Assembly (NCBI GenBank): GCA_023457255.1
Contig: JAEWMB010000022.1
Span: forward strand, 74,017-138,016
Length of the DNA stretch: 64,000 nucleotides
Direction: 5' to 3'
Origin: Bacillota bacterium
GTDB taxonomy: Bacteria > Bacillota > Clostridia > Lachnospirales > Lachnospiraceae
The notes under the pieces are model-generated. The model saw only the letters and a list, made by a program, of their open reading frames with translations. It searched no databases and was not told where the DNA came from. Below, in pieces: positions 1 through 12,700 of this stretch (the first letter of the stretch is position 1; each line of letters starts with the position of its first letter). The translations under genes and the position numbers were made by a program.

Positions 1-245
1 AAAATAGCGGATTCCAAGATAATTTATGAGTAAAAATACTTATCCAAAAGGAGAATATACAAATTACACAAATCATCAAAAATTAATTTGTTAAAATGGG
101 ATATGGCTTTTGTAAGTGATATGTAGTATCATGTACCTATGTTAGTAATTGATTTTTCATGTCAAGCGGATATGCAGTTTACTTGGCTTACATGAATGTT
201 AACGTGTCGAGTGCGCAAAAGAATCATAATTAGGAGGAACTAATA
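1..245. other. Intergenic, left edge, msmX leader
   Basis: No gene is supported here. The stretch is AT-rich and ends in a canonical Shine-Dalgarno AGGAGG at 232-237 in front of the ABC ATPase start. No confident -35/-10 pair and no strong hairpin was found. A poor match to a catabolite-responsive element near 200-215 was considered and rejected. Confidence 0.5.
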
Positions 246-1358
246 ATGGCAAGTTTATCATTAAAGAATATTAACAAAACTTATCCAAATGGGTTCGTTG
301 CAGTTAAAGAATTTAACTTAGAAGTAGAAGATAAAGAATTCATCATTTTCGTAGGTCCATCAGGATGTGGTAAGTCCACAACACTACGTATGATTGCAGG
401 GTTGGAAGAGATTACATCTGGTGAGTTATGGATTGGCGATAAGCTAATGAACGACGTAGAGCCTAAGGATAGAGATATTGCGATGGTTTTCCAGAACTAT
501 GCGTTATATCCACATATGTCCGTATATGATAACATGGCATTTGGTCTTAAGTTAAGAAAGACTCCAAAGGATCAGATCGACAAGTTAGTACGTGAGGCAG
601 CAAGAATTCTTGATATTGAGCATTTATTAGATCGTAAGCCGAAGGCTCTTTCCGGTGGTCAGAGACAGCGTGTTGCCATGGGTCGTGCGATTGTTCGTAA
701 TCCTAAGGTATTCCTTATGGATGAGCCTTTGTCAAACCTTGATGCTAAGTTACGTGTTCAGATGCGTATCGAGATCTCTAAGCTACATCAGAGACTTGAA
801 ACAACTATTATCTATGTAACACATGACCAGACAGAGGCGATGACACTTGGTACAAGAATCGTTGTTATGAAAGATGGTGTTATTCAGCAGGTAGATACTC
901 CTCAAAATCTTTATGATAAGCCAAACAATCTTTTCGTTGCCGGTTTCATGGGATCTCCGCAGATGAATCTTTTAGATGCTAAGGTTGTTAAGAGTGGCAA
1001 TGATGTTAGATTAATGTTCGGTTCTCACTCTATCAAAGTTCCGGAAGCTAAGGCTAAGAAGCTTGTAGATGGTAACTATATTGATAAAACTGTAGTTCTT
1101 GGTATTCGTCCGGAAGATGTTAAGGATGAAGAGATGTTTATCAGCCAGTCCCCGGACAGCACAATCGATGCTACTGTAAAAGTATACGAATTATTAGGTG
1201 CAGAAGTATTCTTATACTTCACAATTGATCAATTCGATATTACAGCACGTGTTAACCCACGTACAAAGGCTAGACCTGGCGATACAATTCAGATTGCTCT
1301 TGATTTAACTAAGATTCATATTTTTGATAAGGAAACAGAGCAGGTTATTACTCACTAA
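246..1358 (+). CDS. msmX: MsmX/UgpC-type sugar ABC transporter ATPase
   Basis: Cytoplasmic ATPase of a carbohydrate uptake ABC transporter (CUT1 class). The 370-aa protein has Walker A GPSGCGKST at residues 37-45, Q-loop VFQNY at 81-85, signature LSGGQ at 135-139, Walker B FLMDEP at 156-161 and switch His193. The C-terminal ~130 residues form the regulatory TOBE/OB-like extension typical of MalK, MsmK and UgpC, and the length fits that group. The ATG is set by AGGAGG eight bases upstream. It stands alone: no permease or binding protein shares its transcript, and an intrinsic terminator follows directly. In Gram-positive bacteria such orphan ATPases are known to energise several sugar importers. 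The SBP-permease operon at 46.3-49.4 kb lacks an ATPase, so this protein could serve it; that link is inference. Confidence 0.93.
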   Translation: MASLSLKNINKTYPNGFVAVKEFNLEVEDKEFIIFVGPSGCGKSTTLRMIAGLEEITSGELWIGDKLMNDVEPKDRDIAMVFQNYALYPHMSVYDNMAFGLKLRKTPKDQIDKLVREAARILDIEHLLDRKPKALSGGQRQRVAMGRAIVRNPKVFLMDEPLSNLDAKLRVQMRIEISKLHQRLETTIIYVTHDQTEAMTLGTRIVVMKDGVIQQVDTPQNLYDKPNNLFVAGFMGSPQMNLLDAKVVKSGNDVRLMFGSHSIKVPEAKAKKLVDGNYIDKTVVLGIRPEDVKDEEMFISQSPDSTIDATVKVYELLGAEVFLYFTIDQFDITARVNPRTKARPGDTIQIALDLTKIHIFDKETEQVITH

Positions 1359-1371
1359 TTATGTACGATAT

Positions 1372-1399
1372 GAGCCGTCCGATAGGACGGCTCTTTTTT
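1372..1399 (+). terminator. Intrinsic terminator after msmX
   Basis: Perfect 9-bp stem GAGCCGTCC / GGACGGCTC with a GATA loop, followed by a run of T. It lies 13 bases after the msmX stop, so msmX is probably monocistronic. Confidence 0.92.
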
Positions 1400-1597
1400 A
1401 AACAAAGAGGCAGCAGGAAGTTTAAAAGTTTTTTATGACAATGTTTCATAGACGAACTTTGTAATGCTGCTTAAATTCCAGGGCTCAAAGTATTTGATAA
1501 CAGATTTTTGAGATTAAGGCTCAGTGAGGATAAGAAGGGGAGTACAGTAGGAAAAGTAATAATAAGAAGAATAAAAGTCGGCAGGTTGCAATTATAG

Positions 1598-1640
1598 AGC
1601 ATACAAGTTTTGTATAATATAGGAAACTTGTATGCTTTTA
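1598..1640 (+). terminator. Terminator-like hairpin in the msmX-SBP gap
   Basis: Inverted repeat with arms AGCATACAAGTTT (1598-1610) and AAACTTGTATGCT (1624-1636), a 13-nt loop and a short T-rich tail. No gene precedes it after the msmX terminator, so it may end an untranslated or leader transcript. Confidence 0.45.
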
Positions 1641-1712
1641 AGCTTAAATAACTGGAAAAACTTATATATTATTTTGATTTTAGCTATCAAATTTGATACA
1701 AAAATTGATATG

Positions 1713-1751
1713 AGAGCATCATTCTAAGAAAAGGAATGATGTTCTTTTTTT
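1713..1751 (+). terminator. Terminator in the leader region of the SBP gene
   Basis: Arms AGAGCATCATTC (1713-1724) and GAATGATGTTCT (1734-1745) followed by seven T. This is a good intrinsic terminator 260 bases upstream of the solute-binding protein gene with no coding sequence before it. It could be a leader attenuator or end a small RNA; which one cannot be told from sequence alone. Confidence 0.6.
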
Positions 1752-2011
1752 GATAAATTTTGTTAAACGCAATTAAAACCAAGGCTTTTTCGAGAATCAA
1801 AAATGATATGCTGTATCAAAAAATAAGATTTACGTTAGAACTAACTCAAGATATGATGTGAGCATGAATAAGGATAAAAGGCACAAAATAGTAGAAAAAA
1901 AGTAATTAATTTGTTGAAAATTTACATAGAGTTGGTTGGTATAGGGGTAGTTATTCTGGTGAAATTGGCTAGATACTATAGAAATGTATTGAAAAGGGAG
2001 GTACAAGCAAC

Positions 2012-3682
2012 ATGAAAAAATCAATGAAAAAAGCAGCAGCACTTGTCTTAACACTTGCTATGTCAACAGTGTTATTGGCAGGCTGCAAGGACAAAGGAAA
2101 AGAAGGGGAACCTAAGACTCCGACCGCGGCTCCGACCAAGGAAGCTGATAACAACCAAAATACCCCGGAATCAACCAAAGCACCAGAGAATACCTTTAAG
2201 GATTACTCAAAAGGCTTTGACAAGAGTGTAACCATTCAAGTCCCTGTTTATGACAGAGCCTTTGAGGGCTGGAATCCGACTAATAACTATTATACTCAAT
2301 GGGTACAAAAAGAATTTGGGGATAAGTACAATATTAAGGTAGAATTTGTTGCAATCGGCAGATCTACGGAGGTAACGGACTTTACACAGATGTTAGCAGC
2401 CAAAACAGCACCAGATATCATATTCCATTATGATATGCCACAAGCAATAGCTTACTACGAGGAAGGAGCTATGCAGGAACTTAATTATGATGAAATTGCC
2501 AACTATGCACCTACTTACTATAAGAATCTTGCTTCAACCATCGATTCTTACGGAACGATTAACGGGGAGAAGGTATTCTTCTTCGCATCAAGACCAACCG
2601 CTTATAACTGGGTTACCTTAATCAGACAAGACTGGATTGACAAGGTTGGCAAGACAATGCCGAAAAACCTGACGGAATTGAATGAATTATATGCTGCATG
2701 GAGGGATGCCGGTCTTGGAAATGGCGGAGGTACTTTAGTACAGAATAACTTTACTTATGACTATGGGTTCCGCTCCTGGCCAATTGATACGGATGAGAGA
2801 GCGTTATACTCCGATCTTTCTGTCGCTGCATTTCCGTGGGAACCAACACACAAGTATTTAAAAAACTTAAACTATCAATATAATAATGGCTTAATTGATA
2901 AGGAATTTTATTTGAATACAGACGATGCGTCAACAAAAGCGGACTTTGTATCTGGTAGCAGCGGTGTGTATAGTTTCTATATCTCAAGTTCCACGGATGT
3001 GTTATCGTCCTTGGTTGCAAATAATCCGGAGGCTAAGGTATCCTTGCTGCCTATGGCTGCAGGTATTCCGGAAGGCGGCGTTCCGCAGCAGCGCGGTTAC
3101 TGGCCATTTGGTATGATTATGGGAATCAATTCTACAACTCCGGAAGAAGAGAGAATTGCTGTCTGGATGTATCTTGAATGGTTGAGCCAGCCAGAGAATT
3201 TATTTTTCTTCCAAAATGGTGCCGAGGGTCAGAACTATACGTTAAACACAGAAGGTTTGGCAGTTAAGAATGCAGATTTTACAGGGGAATCAAAACTTTC
3301 CAATAATAATAATAAAGATTACTGGTGCTTAGTAATAGAGAGTGCACAGTATGCGGACGAACAGTTAAATTACAAAGCAAATATTGCAAACTGGGCACCG
3401 GCAGGATACGAGTACATAGTTGAAGATGCATATAAAGACTATATTACTAACTTAGAGTATATGACTCCAGACGCGATTTTCTTAGATACCATCCAATCGG
3501 TTGCAGACTATAAGTCCGATCTAAATGATCTTTGGAAAGAATTATACGTAAAATGTGCATTAGCGGCTGAAGCAGAATTTGAATCAGTATATAAAGAAGC
3601 TTGTGAAGAATACTTGGCAGCCGGGTATCAAGCAATACTCGATGAGAAACAGGCAGCTATTTCGTCCGGCGGATATAATTAA
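2012..3682 (+). CDS. Lipoprotein extracellular solute-binding protein, sugar ABC importer
   Basis: Predicted membrane-anchored substrate receptor for an oligosaccharide importer. The 556-aa protein starts with a lipoprotein signal peptide ending in the lipobox LLAGC with Cys25 as lipidation site, followed by a Lys/Thr/Pro-rich spacer to about residue 55. The remainder looks like the large bacterial solute-binding family of the LplA/YtcQ type, which often handles pectin-derived or other complex oligosaccharides. The start is fixed by GGGAGG 11 bases upstream. It lies 108 bp ahead of the first giant rhamnogalacturonan-degrading protein and probably shares its transcript, suggesting RG-I fragments as ligand (inference). 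No permease genes adjoin it, so the membrane partners must be encoded elsewhere. Confidence 0.85.
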   Translation: MKKSMKKAAALVLTLAMSTVLLAGCKDKGKEGEPKTPTAAPTKEADNNQNTPESTKAPENTFKDYSKGFDKSVTIQVPVYDRAFEGWNPTNNYYTQWVQKEFGDKYNIKVEFVAIGRSTEVTDFTQMLAAKTAPDIIFHYDMPQAIAYYEEGAMQELNYDEIANYAPTYYKNLASTIDSYGTINGEKVFFFASRPTAYNWVTLIRQDWIDKVGKTMPKNLTELNELYAAWRDAGLGNGGGTLVQNNFTYDYGFRSWPIDTDERALYSDLSVAAFPWEPTHKYLKNLNYQYNNGLIDKEFYLNTDDASTKADFVSGSSGVYSFYISSSTDVLSSLVANNPEAKVSLLPMAAGIPEGGVPQQRGYWPFGMIMGINSTTPEEERIAVWMYLEWLSQPENLFFFQNGAEGQNYTLNTEGLAVKNADFTGESKLSNNNNKDYWCLVIESAQYADEQLNYKANIANWAPAGYEYIVEDAYKDYITNLEYMTPDAIFLDTIQSVADYKSDLNDLWKELYVKCALAAEAEFESVYKEACEEYLAAGYQAILDEKQAAISSGGYN

Positions 3683-3790
3683 ATAAAATATTTTCTTTTA
3701 ACTTGATACGAGAAAATCAGTATATCAGAACTGTATAAGAAAAAGACGTAAAAAGCAGGTTATATTTGTCTATGAAAGGAGGATATCCAA

Positions 3791-6700
3791 ATGAGATGGG
3801 CAAAAAGACAAAAAAATAAGAGGCTTGTTAAAAAAGTTCAAGCACTTGTCTTAGCAACAGCATTAATAGCGGGTAGTTTTTCGCTGCCGGGAACTGCATA
3901 TGCATCAAGTTCATTTAAAACTGATATGCAGAATGCAATCTCCGATGTGCTGGAGGCTATGAACAAAAAGGGAGAATATGACGAAGCAGTTGAAGAATTG
4001 AATAGCAGCCTGAATAGTTTGGAAGGAGCCGCCAGTGTGGAGGGCCTGATGGTAACCAATCTGGAGAAAGACTCTGTAACGATGGAATGGGAGCCGTTTG
4101 AGGCAGATAATCTTCTGGGTTATAACGTATATTGGGCAGATAAGGATACATCAACCCAAGAGTTCATGAAATTAACCGGAAGTGGCGGCAAAACAACAGA
4201 CAGTACGGTAATTACGGTAGGGAGAAATACGACAATTTTTACATACCATAAATCAACTCATGTAAACCATTACTTTAAGGTATCTCCGGTATTTGATACG
4301 GGAGAAGGTTCAAAGTCGGAGGTTATAAAAAGCCCGACGGCAAATGAGTTTAACTCATATTTGGAAAATCTGGACAGGGGTTTGATAAAAGTCCAGGTCA
4401 GCGGTGGTGTTTTTTTAAGCTGGAGATTGCTAGGCACGGAAGTCACAGGATTTAATGAGACTGGTCTTACCGGTGTTGATTTTAATGTATATCAGGGAAA
4501 TACGCTTCTTGCTACAGTAACAGACAGTACGAACTATGTGGCAGCCGGAGGCAGTATTGATTCGGATTATTATGTAGCACCGGTAAAGGATGGGGCCGAA
4601 GCAGGCGATAGGAGCAAGGCTGCTGTTTCGATGACTCAAACACAGGGTGCCGGATACCTTGACATTAAATTACAGAAACCAAAGGATACTACGATAGAAG
4701 AAACATATGGGATTACCAGAGACGAAATTAAGCTTTTATCGAGTCCGAGAACGGATACTTATACTACAACAGAAATCACTTATTCTGCAAATGATGTCAG
4801 TGTCGGTGATGTGGACGGAGACGGAGAGTATGAGTTTTTTGTAAAATGGGACCCATCTTTGGCAAAAGATGTGAGCCAGCAAGGATTTACGGGAAAACAG
4901 TACATCGATTGCTACAAACTGGATGGTACTCTTCTTTACCGTGTCGATTTAGGTATTAATATCCGTGCAGGAGCACATTACACACAGTTTTTGGTGTATG
5001 ACTTTAATGGGGACGGAAAGGCAGAGATTTCGTTAAAGACAGCGCCGGGCACTAAGATTATTAAATTTAACAACAATAATCAGGAGGATGGAATTGCATC
5101 CCAAACTTATATTACAACCCCGGACGGTCAATCCGATAATGCGGATTATGTGTTTACTAATAAAGAGTACCGGGATTACCTGATTCAGCTCTTTATGGAC
5201 TGGGGAGTATGGGCAAATGACAGCGACAGCATGAGAGCTGCAAAAGCAGGCTGGGATAAGAACTTAATCAAGCTGTTTCGACCGGAAGACGGTAAGGTTA
5301 CTGTCGTGACAGAAGCAGATGGCAAATATACCGTAACAAAGAAGACCAGAGAAGAAGCGGGCTATACGCAGGAGGATCTTCTTGTCAATGTTCCGGTACG
5401 TGATACGAACGGTAATGTTGTATATACAGGTGCCGGTGCCGTGAATGCTTATATGAAAACGGTACGTTTTGACGACCCTGCTACCGGACTGACGGCATCG
5501 ATGAATCATAACGGCGGCTATACCAAAGAAGAAGCAACTGCTCTTGTGGATTACTTCCTAAATGGGTATCAATACCGCATGAGAAAGCATGACTTAAATT
5601 ATTATGAAGGTTATATATTAACAGGTTCCGAGTATCTGTCTGTATTTGACGGGGAGACCGGAGCCGAACTGGACACTGTGATGTACGAGTTTTCCAGAGA
5701 AGATGATGGTATGCTTTGGGGCGATTATGCAATGGATTTTATGGAGCCGGGCAACCGTAATGATCGTTTCCTTTCTACCGTTGCTTATCTTGACGGAGAA
5801 AATCCTTACATGGTATTTGCAAGAGGCTACTATACAAGATCAACAATCGCAGCTTATTCTCTTGATGAAAACGGAAAGTTACACTTGTATTGGACTATTG
5901 ATAGTGGCTGGACGGTAATGACTAACCCATTTAATGATGCACCACATGGTATGGATGGAAATAATACGAATGTGGGAAGCAATGGGATTTCGTTTTCCGG
6001 TTTTACTGGTCAAGGAGATCACTATATGGCTGCTGCCGATGTGGATGGAGACGGATTTCACGAAATTGTTTATGGCGGAGCAATTGTGGACCATAACGGA
6101 GACCTTTACAGCAGCGGCGGAGATATCATAAGCAGCGGACAAAATGCAGGTACTTGGGCGAAGTTTGGGCATGGTGACTCAATTCATATCACAGATATTG
6201 ATCCGGACAGACCAGGTCTTGAGATTTTTTCCTGTTACGAAGGCGGAGCATGGGCGCCATACGGAACCGCAATGCGTGATGCGGAGCTAAATATTGCGAT
6301 TAAGGGAGCATTTTCAGCTTATACCGGAGCGGATACCGGACGCTGTATGATTGGTGATTTGCTTCCAAATGTCAGAGGATATGAATCCTGGGGTGTCAAT
6401 ACTGCAGATGCAAAAGGTAATATTGTGTCTGTTGGTACTATTGGTACCAATCAAAATATCAATTGGGCAGCAGACCGTACCACTCAGATTTATACCGGCA
6501 ATATTGAAAAGGCAAACGGAATGAATAAAACCGTTATGCTTAACGCTGCGGGAACCTCCAGTAACAACGGTACGAAAGGTAATGCCGGTTTAATTGCTGA
6601 TGTATTCGGGGATTGGAGAGAAGAATTAGTGGTTCGTACCGATGATAATTCTTCACTTCGTATCTATAGCAATACGGAAGTTTCTGCAACGAAACTATAT

Positions 6701-9700
6701 ACCTTAATGCACGATATCCAATACCGCTCGCATGTTGCAGGGCAAAACACAGGATATAATCAGCCGGCGTATGTCAGCTTTTATTTGGCAAGCGATATGG
6801 ATTGGGAGTATGTTCCGGTTCCTAATGCAAAGAAAGCACAGGAGCCGGGAACGGCAGAAATTCCTCCGTCCAGAGTTGTGTTAGATAAGACCTCCCTTAC
6901 CTTAAAAGTAGGAAGCGGGCAAAAGCTTAATGCAACAGTGCTTCCAAGCAAAGCTAGCAATAAGATACTTAGCTTTGTATCAAACGATGATACCATAGCG
7001 ACAGTAAGTCAGGACGGAACGATTACCGGTGTAAAAAAAGGAACTTGTATTATAACAGCAAGCACTGTAAACGGAAAGACGGCAGCCTGTAAGGTAATTG
7101 TAAAAGAAGGATATAGTGAAGCCGGTTTAGAAGAGTTTCCTTTGGGAGAAACCAAGAAGTTTACGTTTGGAAATGCGGAAGCCGAAGGAGCTATCAAGAC
7201 CGGCATGGCAGCATATACCAAGGAAGCAAAATATGGATGGCAAAACGTTCCTTCCATTATTTTAGCACAGGAAGCGGATGCAATCCTTTGCAATAATGTG
7301 AGAACAGCAGCCGGAAATAATGTAACTTATGATTATCCGACCTTCCTTGTGGATGTCCCGGTTGGATTCTATGAAGTAACGATAGAACAGGGTACTGAAG
7401 CACAGGATACGATAAACGGAGCTTATGTAGAAGGAAATATGTATTCTGTCAGGTGGAGTACGGAAAACTTTTCTACCGCATTTGAAGAGCCGCAGGCTTC
7501 CAGCTATCTTGTAACACCAAAAGGAGCAGTAAAGACCAACACAGTAAAGACTGCAGTGGCGGACGGAACATTAGCAATTCAGTTGGCAACCTCTCTTACG
7601 AACGAAGGAGAATCCGGAAAAACTGCGATTCGTTCCATCTCTGTAAGAAGAGTTTCATCCAATGTGGAAGAATCCTTAAAACCGACGCTGCGATTTATTG
7701 GTGATTCTACGGTAGCAAATTATCCTCCGGAGGATGACGGTGTATGGACCCCGATTCCAGAGCGTACCGGTTGGGGAACCGATTTTGCGATGGCTCGTTT
7801 TATGAGTGAGGAAGTAATGTTGGTAAACAAAGCAGTAGCCGGTAGTTCGGTCAAGAGTTATTTGGCAGACGGTTATTACAATGACTTCTTTTTGACGGCA
7901 AGACCGGGGGATACTGTAATTGTCGAAGGCGGAATCAATGACAGTGCTGCCGGCAGGCGATATTCGGATGCGGCTGATTATGAGAAATACCTTCGCTACT
8001 ATATTGATTCCTGCTTAAGTTTTGGGCTTGATGTGATAATCAGTTCCGGAACAAGTTCCGCAGTTACTTATACTGCGGTAATGGAGAAACTTGCAGAAGA
8101 ATATAAGCTGACTTATATTAATCTTTTGGGGCAGTTTAGCAGCTATAAAGATACCATGACTGTCATCGCGCAGGGGGATCTGACCGTGGATGGAACCCAT
8201 TTGGCAAGAGGCGGAGCAGTATTGGCAGCACAGATTGTAGCAAATCAGTTAGCACAGATAGAAGGTCTATCCATTACCGGATATGTAAGGCCGGTGCAGG
8301 TTGGCGGCAAAGCTCCGACCGCAGCGGTAACCGGACTCGGTGTCAAGACACAGACTACCAGCAGTGTGACCCTGACTTGGAACATTGATGAGGCGGTTTT
8401 ATACCATCCGGAGCAATTGATTACCAGATTTAATATATACAGAAAAGAGAGAGGTGCGGCGGATAGTACTTATAAACAGGTAAGCCAGTCACGTGCCTAT
8501 ATAACAGCTTCCATGACCGCACCGAAATTACAGGCAAGCATTGAGGTGCCGGAAGCAAAAGACTATGATTATGCAGTAAGTGTAGTCGGATTATTTGGAG
8601 AAGGGCCGAAATCAAGTAGTATTACTGTGAATAAATTCATACCGGATACCACCTATCAGCTATTAGAGCTTATGGAACAATATGAGAAGCAGATGTATGA
8701 TTCCACTCATTATACGGCAGAATCTTATCTGAACTTAATGACAGCTTTCCATAAGTCATCGAATACGCTGAAAGCAGGTGCATCCGAGGCGGAGCTGACA
8801 GGACTGCTTAGTGAAGTAAAGGCAGCGATTCATAATCTCGACCGTGTTACCGATGTAGTAATGGAAGAGGATTTCCAGAAAGAATCTATTGGTTCGACCT
8901 GGGGAATGTCCGGACATACCTTGCTTTCCGTTATAATGGAAGAGGATGGAAACCGTTTGGGAAATGCTTATGTAGAGGCAGCCGGAACAAGAAATATTGC
9001 GAAGACCATTGCAGGAGTAACTTCGGAGCTTCTTGCTGTAGAGTTTGAATGGTATCCGGGACAGCCGGACGTAAGAAATTGTACGGAGATTCAGTTTAGT
9101 GATGCAAATGGGGTTTATTTTTCCTTAAAGACTTCCAACAACGGGCATATCGGTTATGTGGTTGGGGCATATGATTCTCTTGCTACGGATTATTTGACCG
9201 GGGATGGTTTTCATACAGGCAATAAGCTTGCTACCGACTTAGGACTTTCCAATCAAGCTTGGTATAATGTTAGAATCGTTTTTGATTATAAGCACCATAC
9301 TGCCGATTTATCTTTCATTCCAAGAGATGATGCGGCGCTTCCGTCTAAGACAGTGACAGGAATTGCGATTTCCGACAAGGCAAATCAGGTTACAAAGATG
9401 AATTTCTTATGTATGCGCGGTAAGCAGGACAATGGAACGACTAATTCCTTATCCGTATTATGGAATACTTATCTGGATAATTTTGCAATCTATTATACTG
9501 TAAAAAAACCGGAAGCCGATTTGGCAGCGTTAGAGGCTGCAAAACTAGGTTATATGGAAAAAACTGCAGGGATTTCTGAGGATATCCTGGTGGCAGAAGA
9601 ATTCATAAAAGCTAACCTTGCATTGAAACTTGCAGAGCAGACAACAGAATTTATTACACAGGCAGATGCAGATTATTTAGCAGGCATATTAAATAACGCA

Positions 9701-12700
9701 GAGGCACTTGTTCCTAGTATTTTAGAGGTAACAAAACTCACACTTCCTGAGGACCTAAAGATAATGGCAGGCGCACCGTTTGAAGTAACTGCTGTTTTAG
9801 AGCCTGCAGATGCAAATGAAGAGTTAATCTGGAGCAGTGCGGATGAATCTATAGCAGTAGTCTCCTATCATGGAAAAATTGCAGTAATTACTGGTCGAAA
9901 AGCCGGTACTGTAAATATTATTGTTAGCAGTGCGAAGGGCGTAACTGCGGTAGTTCCGGTAACCGTAGAAGGAAATGCCTACCTGTTTGGAAATGTACAG
10001 AGCATTACCGCAGATTCTATTTATCGAAATGGAATCGGATTTCATGATTTTACTTATAAGACAGAGGCGAAGGGGCTTGTTGACGGCATCTATTATCCGA
10101 GACAATTGACAAAGCAGCCGGGCACAAGCTATCTGGACAAAGAAGCATCAAAAGAAGATTACCTTGCAATCAAGAGTATTGTATGGTCGGAAAAGGGAGG
10201 AGACAGAGACGAGGACTTGATTGTCTATGAGAACACCTCTGCTTTTGACTTAGACCTTGCACATGGCAATTATAAGGTAAATGTAACCTTTACCAATCCG
10301 ACAAAGACAGCGATGACTGTAATTGTGAAAGCGGAAAACATGACACGTTACACAAGCGGAGATCATACAGGCGGAGAATTAGCACAAGCAGAGCTTTTAG
10401 CAGGACAGACTAAGACGGTATCGTTTGACCTTGCTTTGACGGATGATTCCCTGACCCTTCGCTTTGAGCAGGCTATCGTGGACACATCTGCAAACAGTGC
10501 AGCCACAAAGACGGTTTATGTAAAGAGTATTGGTGTTTCTGCACTGGCATCCGAAAAAACGGAAAGTATTCCTACGGTTTATATCTTGGGAGACTCTACG
10601 GTTCAAACTTATACAAGAGCCAACTACAGAACCGGATGGGGTCAGGAATTTTATACCATCCTTAACGGAGAGCTGGATGGGGCAAGTAAAGTAGAAACCG
10701 AAACAGGGTATGCCTATTATAAGACAGGTTCTGCTGTAGTAAAGAATTACGCAAGGGATGCAAGAAGTGCGAAGTCGTTCCTGGAAGAGGGACGTCTGAA
10801 TGAAGTCTTGTTAAATGTAAGAGAAGGCGATTTTGTATTGGCACAATTTACTCATAATGACTCCAATACGGCGAGACCAAACCGCTATTTAAATACAGAA
10901 GATTTCAAAGCCTATTTATTAAATTATAAAAAGGCAGTGGAAGAGCGGGGTGCAACCTTTGTGCTAGTAACACCGATTACCTTAAATGTTGTAGATAACG
11001 GTGTTTGGGATCATCGGTTTGAATCCTATCGTCAGGCTATGATGGAACTTAGTGTTTCGGAAAATATTCCGTTACTTGACCTAATGGGAGCAACCTATTC
11101 TTTAGTGAATGATATGGGTCAAAGTGCTGTCAATGCGCTGGCAATGTATATGAGTGATACGGTACATTTACAAAAAAACGGGGCTTTCATGTATGCACAG
11201 CTGCTTGCAAATCTGATTTACTCCTATCAAAAAGATGAGCAGCTTGAGGACTTAAAGTCTGTAATAAAAAATGTAAGCACATCCGTTGTCTTTGATCAGC
11301 CGGTGGCAAGCATACCAAAGGGTACGTCTGCCGCGCTTACGCACAAGACGGTTGGTTTAGAAGGAAAGCAGGTAAGCTATTATACCTCGGACCCTTCCGT
11401 AGCAACTGTGGATGCAAGTGGAAATGTTACCGGTATCAAGGAAGGAACGGCAATCATTACAATCAGCATTTCCAGTGGTACCAATGTTAATAGCATTGAT
11501 TATACAGTATATACGGACTACTGTCTGGTAGGGGTTAGCGGAGAGCAAGGGAAAGGTTATTCTCTCGATTACAGCGCAGTGTCAACCCCGATATCAAGTT
11601 TTGCGGCACAGAGTTTTGCAGCAGAGAGTACGGAGGAACTTTCTCTATTTTCAATGACGGGAAGTGTAACGGTAGATCCAAATGTGGCTGTTGAGGATAT
11701 GCAGACGAAACCAATTATGAAATTTGATTTTGGTAATAAGTCAGGCTGGGCATCCGGATTCACAGCAATCTCAAACGGAGCTTATGATGCAGTAAAGGGA
11801 TATGGATTCACCAGTGATGTCGGTTCCATTAATTCCGCTTCCCTTTCCTCAAGTTCAGCAACACCGGAGGGAGCAACCCAGGAGGAAATAGCACTTTCAG
11901 CAGCTGTTTCGGATGCGGTAAGAGCTCAGAATCTGGAGTTTGCCGTTGATGTACCGGCAGGAACGTATATGGTATCCTTTTATTCTTATGTAAACTGGAA
12001 CCAAGCTGCGTATAGCGCGGGTACGTATAGTATTAATGGGTATTCCGTAAAGGGAACAGTTGATCCAAGCGGAGCCTCTCTATTGCCGGAACAAATGGTA
12101 CAGAATGTGAAAGTAAGTTTAACCGAACCAGGTCAGATTGTAATAAAAGGCTCGGCACCGGCTGGCAAGCTGGCAATCTTTAATACTCTTGTAATCAGTG
12201 AGTACGTACCTGTGGAAAAGGTTTACCAGGAGGCGGCATGGGAGGCGGTAAGCTATGCGGCTGCCAGAGTAAATATCAAGCTAGGTTTGATGGATGGCAA
12301 TGTAACGCCATTAGACTTTGATGCATCTTTAGTTTCAAAGATGCTTACGTTAAAGAGTGCCTTAAAAGTAGTGAAAGGTATGCCGGTTTCTGACTATGCA
12401 GCCGGAGAAGCAGCGATGGAAAAGGCTGAAGAAGCGGTAGAAAACAAGGGCTTGTATACAGAAATATCAATGGAAAGGCTGTTAGGCTCCATTGCAAAAT
12501 ATCAGGCAGTCATTGATTCCCTGGAGGGAGTAAATCAGAGTGTTATTTCTGCAATGCTGACGATTGACCACTGGCTGGAAGGTGTGGAAACAGAAGGTGT
12601 TACAGAACCTTACAGCTTATATGTGGATGTGGATGTACCGTCTGCAACAGTAGAGTATTTGACAAAAGGCTATATAAGCATGGAGAATACCTCTCTTTAT

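Larger units (their letters stand above)
1359..2011. other. 650-bp intergenic region between msmX and the RG-I locus
   Basis: No protein-coding gene is supported. It holds the msmX terminator and two further terminator-like hairpins at 1598-1640 and 1713-1751, then an AT-rich stretch leading to the Shine-Dalgarno GGGAGG near 1996-2001. A promoter for the pectin locus must lie here but no convincing -35/-10 pair was identified. Confidence 0.6.

Noticed and set aside
195..225. Catabolite-responsive element upstream of msmX
   Set aside because: Only about nine of the consensus positions match and the second half is poor.
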